A stretch of DNA of 64,000 bases from positions 930,001-994,000 of the forward strand of contig NZ_CP014619.1 of the NCBI RefSeq assembly GCF_002074055.1, written 5' to 3'. Below, piece after piece: positions 59,415 to 64,000 of this stretch; the stretch's first letter is position 1, and every line of letters starts with the position of its first letter. A program made the position numbers and the translations under genes. The DNA is from Frondihabitans sp. 762G35 (GTDB lineage: Bacteria > Actinomycetota > Actinomycetes > Actinomycetales > Microbacteriaceae). Below the pieces are notes generated by a model. It did not search any database. It saw nothing but the letters and a program-made list of their open reading frames with translations, and was not told the origin of the DNA.

Positions 59415-61973
59415 TCACTGGTCGGCGGCCTGGACGCGCAGCGCGCGTTCGGTTCCCGCGACGTTCTCCGCGACGAGTCGGCGGAGCGCAGGAGTCTCGG
59501 GGTGGCTCTCGAGCCACGCCTGAGCTGCCGTCACGAGCTCGGCGTCGGCCAGACCGGCCGGGTAGAGACCCGCCACGAGCGTCTCCGCGATGTGATAGCT
59601 GCGACTCTCCCAGATGCCGGTCAGCGAGTCGAAGTACTTCGACACGACCGGTCGGAGGATCGACGGGTCGTTCGTGTGCTGGAAGCCCATCGACGTGGCG
59701 CGGACGATCGCGTTCGGGAGCTCGTCGGAGTCGACGACACTCGCGAAGGCGCGCAGCTTGCCGTCGGACGTCGGGATCGTCGCGCGAGCGCGAGCGGCAG
59801 CCTGGGCGCCGTTGGCGGTGTTGTCCGCAGCCAGGGCGGCGTCGATCTCGGCGTCGCCGGCCCGACCGACGAGCACGAGGCCCTCGAGGAGCTCCCAGCG
59901 CAGGTCGGTGTCGATCTCGAGCCCCGGAAGCGAGACGGTTCCGTCGACGAGGCCCTGGAGGGTGTCGCCGTGCTCCTCGGTCGAGGCGACGTTCGCGAAG
60001 AACTTGACGAACTGGAACTGCGCGTCGGATCCCGCCTCGGCCCCCTGGGCGAGAGCCCAGAGCCCATCGCCGACGGCCGTGATGGTCTCCCCGCGGCGCG
60101 ACGGCGCCACGTAGCTGCGCGCGACCTGCGCCAGCTGCGTGAGCGTCGTACGGATAGTGGTCGACTCGGTCTCCGTCGCGATGTTCGCGAGGACGAGGCG
60201 CACGTAGTCGCTCGGTGCGGTCTCGGCGTCGCGGGTCGCGTCCCAGACCGAGCCCCAGACGATGGCGCGGGCGAGGGGGTTGTGGATCTTCGAGAGGTGC
60301 TCGATGGCGGTGGCCAGGGACTCCTCGTCGAGGCGGACCTTCGCGTAGGCGAGATCGTCGTCGTTCGTCAGGACGAGGGCGGATTTCGCCCTGCCGACGA
60401 GCTCGGGGACCTCGGTGCGCTCACCGTCGACGTCGATCTCGACGCGGTGCACGCGCACGAGGCTCTCGCCCCGCTCGTCGAGGTCGTAGAAGCCGATGGC
60501 GAGGCGGTGGGGGCGGATCGTCGGGTAGTCGGCCGGCGCCTCCTGCAGGATCGCGAACGACGTGATGACGCCCTCCGCGTCGGTCTCGATCGCCGGGCGG
60601 AGGGTGTTGACGCCGGCCGTCTCGAGCCACTTCTCGGACCAGCTCGTCAGCTCGCGGCCGCTGGTGGTCTCGAGCTCGGTGAGGAGATCCTTCAGCTCGG
60701 TGTTGGAGTGGTGGTGCTTCTTGAAGTAGGCCGCGACCCCGGCGTAGAACGCGTCGATCCCGACCCAGGCGACGAGCTGCTTGAGGACCGATCCGCCCTT
60801 GGCGTAGGTGATGCCGTCGAAGTTGACCTGGACGTCTTCGAGGTCGTTGATCGTGGCGACGACGGGGTGGGTGGAGGGCAGTTGGTCCTGGCGGTAGGCC
60901 CAGCTCTTCTCCATGGCCTGGAAGGTCGTCCATGCCTCGGTCCACTCGGTGGCCTCGGCCGTCGAGATCGTGGAGGCCCACTCGGCGAAGGACTCGTTGA
61001 GCCACAGGTCGTTCCACCACTTCATGGTGACCAGGTCGCCGAACCACATGTGGGCGAGCTCGTGGAGGATCGTGACGACGCGGCGCTCCTTGATGGCGTC
61101 GGTGACCTTGCTGCGGAAGACGTAGGTCTCGGTGAAGGTGACGGCGCCGGCGTTCTCCATGGCGCCGGCATTGAATTCCGGGACGAAGAGCTGGTCGTAC
61201 TTGTCGAAGGGGTAGGGGTAGTCGAACTTCTCCTCGTAGTACGCGAAGCCCTGGCGGGTCTTCTCGAAGATGTAGTCGGAGTCCATGTGCTCGCTGAGCG
61301 ACTTGCGCGTGAAGATGCCGAGGGGGATCTCGCGACCGTCGGAGCTCGTGAGCTGCGAGCGGACGACGTCGTACGGGCCTGCGACGATCGCCGTGATGTA
61401 GCTCGACATGACGGCCGTGGGCGGGAAGACCCAGGTGGCGACGGCCGTCGCGGGATCGGACCCCTCGACGGTGGGCTCGGGCGTGATCGAGTTGCTCACG
61501 ACCTCCCAGCGCGCCGGGGCCGTGACGGTGAACTGGAACGTCGCCTTGAGGTCGGGCTGCTCGAAGACGGCGAAGACACGGCGGCTGTCCGGCACCTCGA
61601 ACTGCGAGTAGAGGTACACCTCGTCGTCGACCGGGTCGACGAAACGGTGGAGTCCCTCACCGGTGTTCGTGTACTCGGCGTCGGCCACGACCGTGAGGAC
61701 GTTGTGCTCGGCGAGGCCGTCGAGCTGGATGCGCACGCCGTCGGAGACGGTCGACGGGTCGAGAGCGTCGCCGTTGAGGGTGACGCTGTGCACCGTCCGC
61801 GTCAAGGCGTCGATGAAGGTGGAGGAGCCGGGCTTGGCGGAGAAGGTCACCGTGGTCGTGCTGCCGAAGACCTCCGCCCCGCGCGTGAGATCGAGGTCGA
61901 CCTCGTACGACTGGACATCGAGGAGGCTCCTGCGCTCCTGCGCTTCGACTCGGGTGAGGTTCTCTCCAGGCAC
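59415..61973 (-). CDS. pepN: Aminopeptidase N (M1 family)
   Basis: The product has 852 residues. The exopeptidase motif FNAGAMENAGAVTF and the zinc site HELAHMWFGDLVTMKWWNDLWLNESFAEW (HEXXH-18-E, about residue 303) are intact, and an ERAP1-like C-terminal domain follows. It removes N-terminal residues from peptides in the cytoplasm. The GTG at 61973 (VPGENLTRVEAQERRSLLDV) is preferred because AAGGAG lies 6 nt upstream, rather than a GTG 51 nt earlier that sits on the -10 box TAATGT. Monocistronic. Confidence 0.95.
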   Translation of the reverse strand: MPGENLTRVEAQERRSLLDVQSYEVDLDLTRGAEVFGSTTTVTFSAKPGSSTFIDALTRTVHSVTLNGDALDPSTVSDGVRIQLDGLAEHNVLTVVADAEYTNTGEGLHRFVDPVDDEVYLYSQFEVPDSRRVFAVFEQPDLKATFQFTVTAPARWEVVSNSITPEPTVEGSDPATAVATWVFPPTAVMSSYITAIVAGPYDVVRSQLTSSDGREIPLGIFTRKSLSEHMDSDYIFEKTRQGFAYYEEKFDYPYPFDKYDQLFVPEFNAGAMENAGAVTFTETYVFRSKVTDAIKERRVVTILHELAHMWFGDLVTMKWWNDLWLNESFAEWASTISTAEATEWTEAWTTFQAMEKSWAYRQDQLPSTHPVVATINDLEDVQVNFDGITYAKGGSVLKQLVAWVGIDAFYAGVAAYFKKHHHSNTELKDLLTELETTSGRELTSWSEKWLETAGVNTLRPAIETDAEGVITSFAILQEAPADYPTIRPHRLAIGFYDLDERGESLVRVHRVEIDVDGERTEVPELVGRAKSALVLTNDDDLAYAKVRLDEESLATAIEHLSKIHNPLARAIVWGSVWDATRDAETAPSDYVRLVLANIATETESTTIRTTLTQLAQVARSYVAPSRRGETITAVGDGLWALAQGAEAGSDAQFQFVKFFANVASTEEHGDTLQGLVDGTVSLPGLEIDTDLRWELLEGLVLVGRAGDAEIDAALAADNTANGAQAAARARATIPTSDGKLRAFASVVDSDELPNAIVRATSMGFQHTNDPSILRPVVSKYFDSLTGIWESRSYHIAETLVAGLYPAGLADAELVTAAQAWLESHPETPALRRLVAENVAGTERALRVQAADQ

Positions 61974-62025
61974 AGCGGTCTCCTTCTTCGATGACGGGGA
62001 TGTGGGCTCGTGGCCCACAGCCACA

Positions 62026-62622
62026 TTACCGGCGGGGGACTTCGCCGATCCGGTTATCCACAGGCAGCGCGGCGAGGACGTCCGCGATCGTCGTGATCTC
62101 GATCAGCGGCGCGTAGAGGGACAGGGCGTCGAGCGCCCGCTGGTGGTCGAGCGGCGTGAGCCCCGCGCAGGCGTCGGCCACGACTCGGACCCGCACGCCG
62201 GCATCCGCCGCGGCGAGCGCGGTCGACAGGATGCAGCAGTCGGTCGAGACTCCCGTGAGGACGATGTCGGTGGGGTGACCCAGGGCATCCTGCGTGCCGT
62301 CGTCCCACTTGCCGAAGGTCGTCCGGGTCACGATCGTGGCGTCGCCCGCCGGGATCTCCGCCACCAGGTCGTAGAGCGGATCGTCGGCGGGGACGAGGGC
62401 GAACGGCCAGTCGCGGTAGTAGGGGATCCAGGCCCCCGCGGGCTCGGCCGGGGCCACGAAGCGGGTGAGCGCGACCCGGGTGCCGAATGCGGGACGGAGG
62501 CGTGCGGCTCCTGCGCTCGCGACCGCGAAATCAGGGGTGAACCATTCGCTGCCGGTGTCGCCGAAGACGTTCTGGAGATCGACGGCGACGAGCCAGGGCG
62601 GGGCGTCGAAGGAGAGCGTCAC
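62026..62622 (-). CDS. Isochorismatase-family hydrolase
   Basis: The product has 198 residues. It is a cysteine hydrolase: catalytic Asp in WLVAVDLQNVF, Lys in TFGKWDDGTQ and Cys in VLTGVSTDCCILST, preceded by the cis-peptide Val-Ser. Such enzymes deaminate nicotinamide or hydrolyse ureido/isochorismate substrates. GTG overlaps the stop codon of the NCS1 permease, so it probably acts on the imported compound or its breakdown product (a purine or pyrimidine derivative). Exact substrate unknown. Confidence 0.88.
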   Translation of the reverse strand: MTLSFDAPPWLVAVDLQNVFGDTGSEWFTPDFAVASAGAARLRPAFGTRVALTRFVAPAEPAGAWIPYYRDWPFALVPADDPLYDLVAEIPAGDATIVTRTTFGKWDDGTQDALGHPTDIVLTGVSTDCCILSTALAAADAGVRVRVVADACAGLTPLDHQRALDALSLYAPLIEITTIADVLAALPVDNRIGEVPRR

Positions 62623-64000
62623 GCGATGTCCCGGTCGAGGAACGCGAGGCCCTCCTGCTGCTGCACGACGGGCCGCATGAACAGGAGCGTGCCCAGGTAG
62701 CCGATGACGAGGGCGGCCAGGACGCCGAGGTTGGCGCCGCCCCACTGGGCGCCCAGACCGAACAGCAGGTAGCCCTGCCAGCCCAGCCAGGTGGCGTAGG
62801 TGTTCTGGACGAGGCCCCAGCCGACGAACGTCCCGAGGACGATCAGGCCGACGGTCACCCACTGGACGCTGCCGTACCGGCCGCGGGCCGTGAAGAGGTC
62901 GGCCGTCGAGTAGTCCTTCCTGCGGAGCTGGACGTCCGCGAGGAAGATCCCGGCCCAGGCGGCGATCGGGACGCCGAGCGTGATCAGGAAGCCCTGGAAC
63001 GGCCCGATGAACGAGGTGGCGAAGAACGCGACGTAGACGGTGCCCGCGATCATCACGACGCCGTCGACGGCGGCCGCCGCATAGCGCGGGATCGGGATCC
63101 CGGCGTTCAACAGGGAGAAGCCGGAGGAGTAGATGTTCAGCACGGAACCGCCCACGAGTCCCAGGACGGCCACGAGGGCGAACGGGATGAGGAACCAGGT
63201 CGGCACGATCGTCGCGAGGGCCCCGATCGGGTCGGCGCCGATCGCGGCGGAGAGGTCTTTCGAGCTGCCCGCGAGGAGGAGTCCGAAGATCAGCAGGATG
63301 ACGGGTGCCAGCGACGACCCGAACGTCGTCCAGAAGACGACGCCCCGGCTCGAGGCCGAGCGGGGGAGGTAGCGCGAGTAGTCGGCCGCCGCGTTCACCC
63401 AGCCCAGGCCGAAGCCGGTCATCATGAAGACGAAGCCGCCGATCACGGCCGGCAGCGACCCCGCCGGAAGGGACGAGACGGCACCGAGGTCGATCCGGTG
63501 GGCGGTCAGGACGATGTAGAACACCGTGAGCACGCCGGTGGCCACGGTGATCCACTTCTGCAGCCGCATGATGAAGTCGAACCCGAGGATCCCGCCGATC
63601 ACGACGAGGACGGCCACCACGACGAGGGCGACGATCTTCGTGAGCACGCCGCCGTGGAAGCCGAGCGTGTCGAAGACGGTCGCGGTCGCGAGCACGGCGA
63701 GCGAGGTGAGCGCCGTCTCCCAGCCGACCGTGAGCACCCAGGAGATGACGGAGGGCAGCTTGTTGCCGTGCACGCCGAAGGCGGCACGGCCGAGAGTCAT
63801 CGTGGGGGCGTTGCCGCGTTTCCCGGCGAGGGCGATGAGGCCGCAGAAGAGGAACGAGACGACGATCCCGAGGACGCCGATCACGACCGCCTGCGCGAAC
63901 GAGACCTGGAACGCCAGGAGATACGCTCCGTAGCCGATCCCGAGGACGGAGACGTTCGCGGCGAACCACGGCCAGAAGAGCTGCCGGGGCGATCCCCGGC
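62619..64000 (-). CDS. NCS1 family nucleobase/cation symporter, 5' end outside the window
   Basis: The visible part has 460 residues and continues beyond the right edge; at the truncated N-terminal side it reads RGSPRQLFWPWFAANVSVLG, the conserved helix 1 region of cytosine/purine permeases. About eleven helices follow, with VHGNKLPSVISWVLTVGWE (helix 3) and GFGLGWVNAAADYSRYLPR. It imports cytosine, purines, allantoin or similar with a cation. GTGA overlap with the isochorismatase-like hydrolase shows a shared operon. Confidence 0.92.
   Translation of the reverse strand, partial: RGSPRQLFWPWFAANVSVLGIGYGAYLLAFQVSFAQAVVIGVLGIVVSFLFCGLIALAGKRGNAPTMTLGRAAFGVHGNKLPSVISWVLTVGWETALTSLAVLATATVFDTLGFHGGVLTKIVALVVVAVLVVIGGILGFDFIMRLQKWITVATGVLTVFYIVLTAHRIDLGAVSSLPAGSLPAVIGGFVFMMTGFGLGWVNAAADYSRYLPRSASSRGVVFWTTFGSSLAPVILLIFGLLLAGSSKDLSAAIGADPIGALATIVPTWFLIPFALVAVLGLVGGSVLNIYSSGFSLLNAGIPIPRYAAAAVDGVVMIAGTVYVAFFATSFIGPFQGFLITLGVPIAAWAGIFLADVQLRRKDYSTADLFTARGRYGSVQWVTVGLIVLGTFVGWGLVQNTYATWLGWQGYLLFGLGAQWGGANLGVLAALVIGYLGTLLFMRPVVQQQEGLAFLDRDIA

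Overview
The window is about 70 % GC and densely packed with genes. It has few long intergenic spaces, many 4-nt ATGA/GTGA overlaps, and many genes that start 6-7 nt after a TANNNT box, which suggests leaderless mRNAs. Together with a mycothiol-type DinB-like protein, a DUF6412/YidC pair, a DUF6993 lipoprotein and a TreX-TreY-TreZ operon, this points to an actinobacterium of the family Microbacteriaceae. It reads as a chromosomal segment. I see no rRNA, CRISPR array, IS element or prophage.

Layout. 1-5.7 kb: a secreted Cys-containing protein and a lipoprotein, an acyl-CoA ligase, a DinB-like protein, DUF6412 plus a YidC-like insertase, DUF2461 and YceI. 5.8-6.8 kb: an aldo/keto reductase. 7.1-13.4 kb: a five-gene operon with a cellulose-synthase-like GT2, a GT39-type membrane glycosyltransferase, a DUF4397 protein, a GH8 hydrolase and a class F sortase. 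It looks like an uncharacterised surface-polysaccharide system. 13.5-20.5 kb: an acyltransferase, then treX-treY-treZ, which makes trehalose from glycogen. 20.6-25.2 kb: an epimerase preceded by a 17-codon leader ORF, then a TPP riboswitch controlling ykoE-ykoD-ykoC (HMP/thiamine ECF transporter) and a P-loop kinase. 25.2-28.3 kb: a metallopeptidase, tRNA-His, oligoribonuclease and a MarR-MFS pair with a palindromic operator. 29-32.4 kb: a GT2/GtrA fusion and a second GT39 protein. 32.5-32.8 kb: tRNA-Arg(TCT) followed by two extra copies of its 3' half. 34.2-36.5 kb: an Lrp regulator divergent from a TPP-dependent 2-oxo acid decarboxylase.

36.6-39.2 kb is a lower-GC island with a consensus promoter. 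It encodes a secreted Trp/Lys-rich peptide without Cys, a two-TM protein, an ABC ATPase and an ABC-2 permease. I read it as an undescribed bacteriocin locus with immunity and transport genes. 39.3-50.2 kb is a galactoside-utilisation region: an aldo/keto reductase, LacI, GH42 beta-galactosidase, a sugar ABC importer, an AraC regulator and a GH36-like glycosidase. 50.2-64 kb is mostly housekeeping: MsrA, an SSB paralogue, EttA, two thioesterases, an SDR-type protein, a truncated haemoglobin with MscS, PepN, an isochorismatase-like hydrolase and a truncated NCS1 permease.

Three patterns go beyond single genes. The nonamer GCAGGATGC occurs about 25 times, against fewer than one expected. A 93-bp tandem array carries a palindrome that recurs near tRNA-His. 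Leaderless promoters are widespread and fix many of the start codons.
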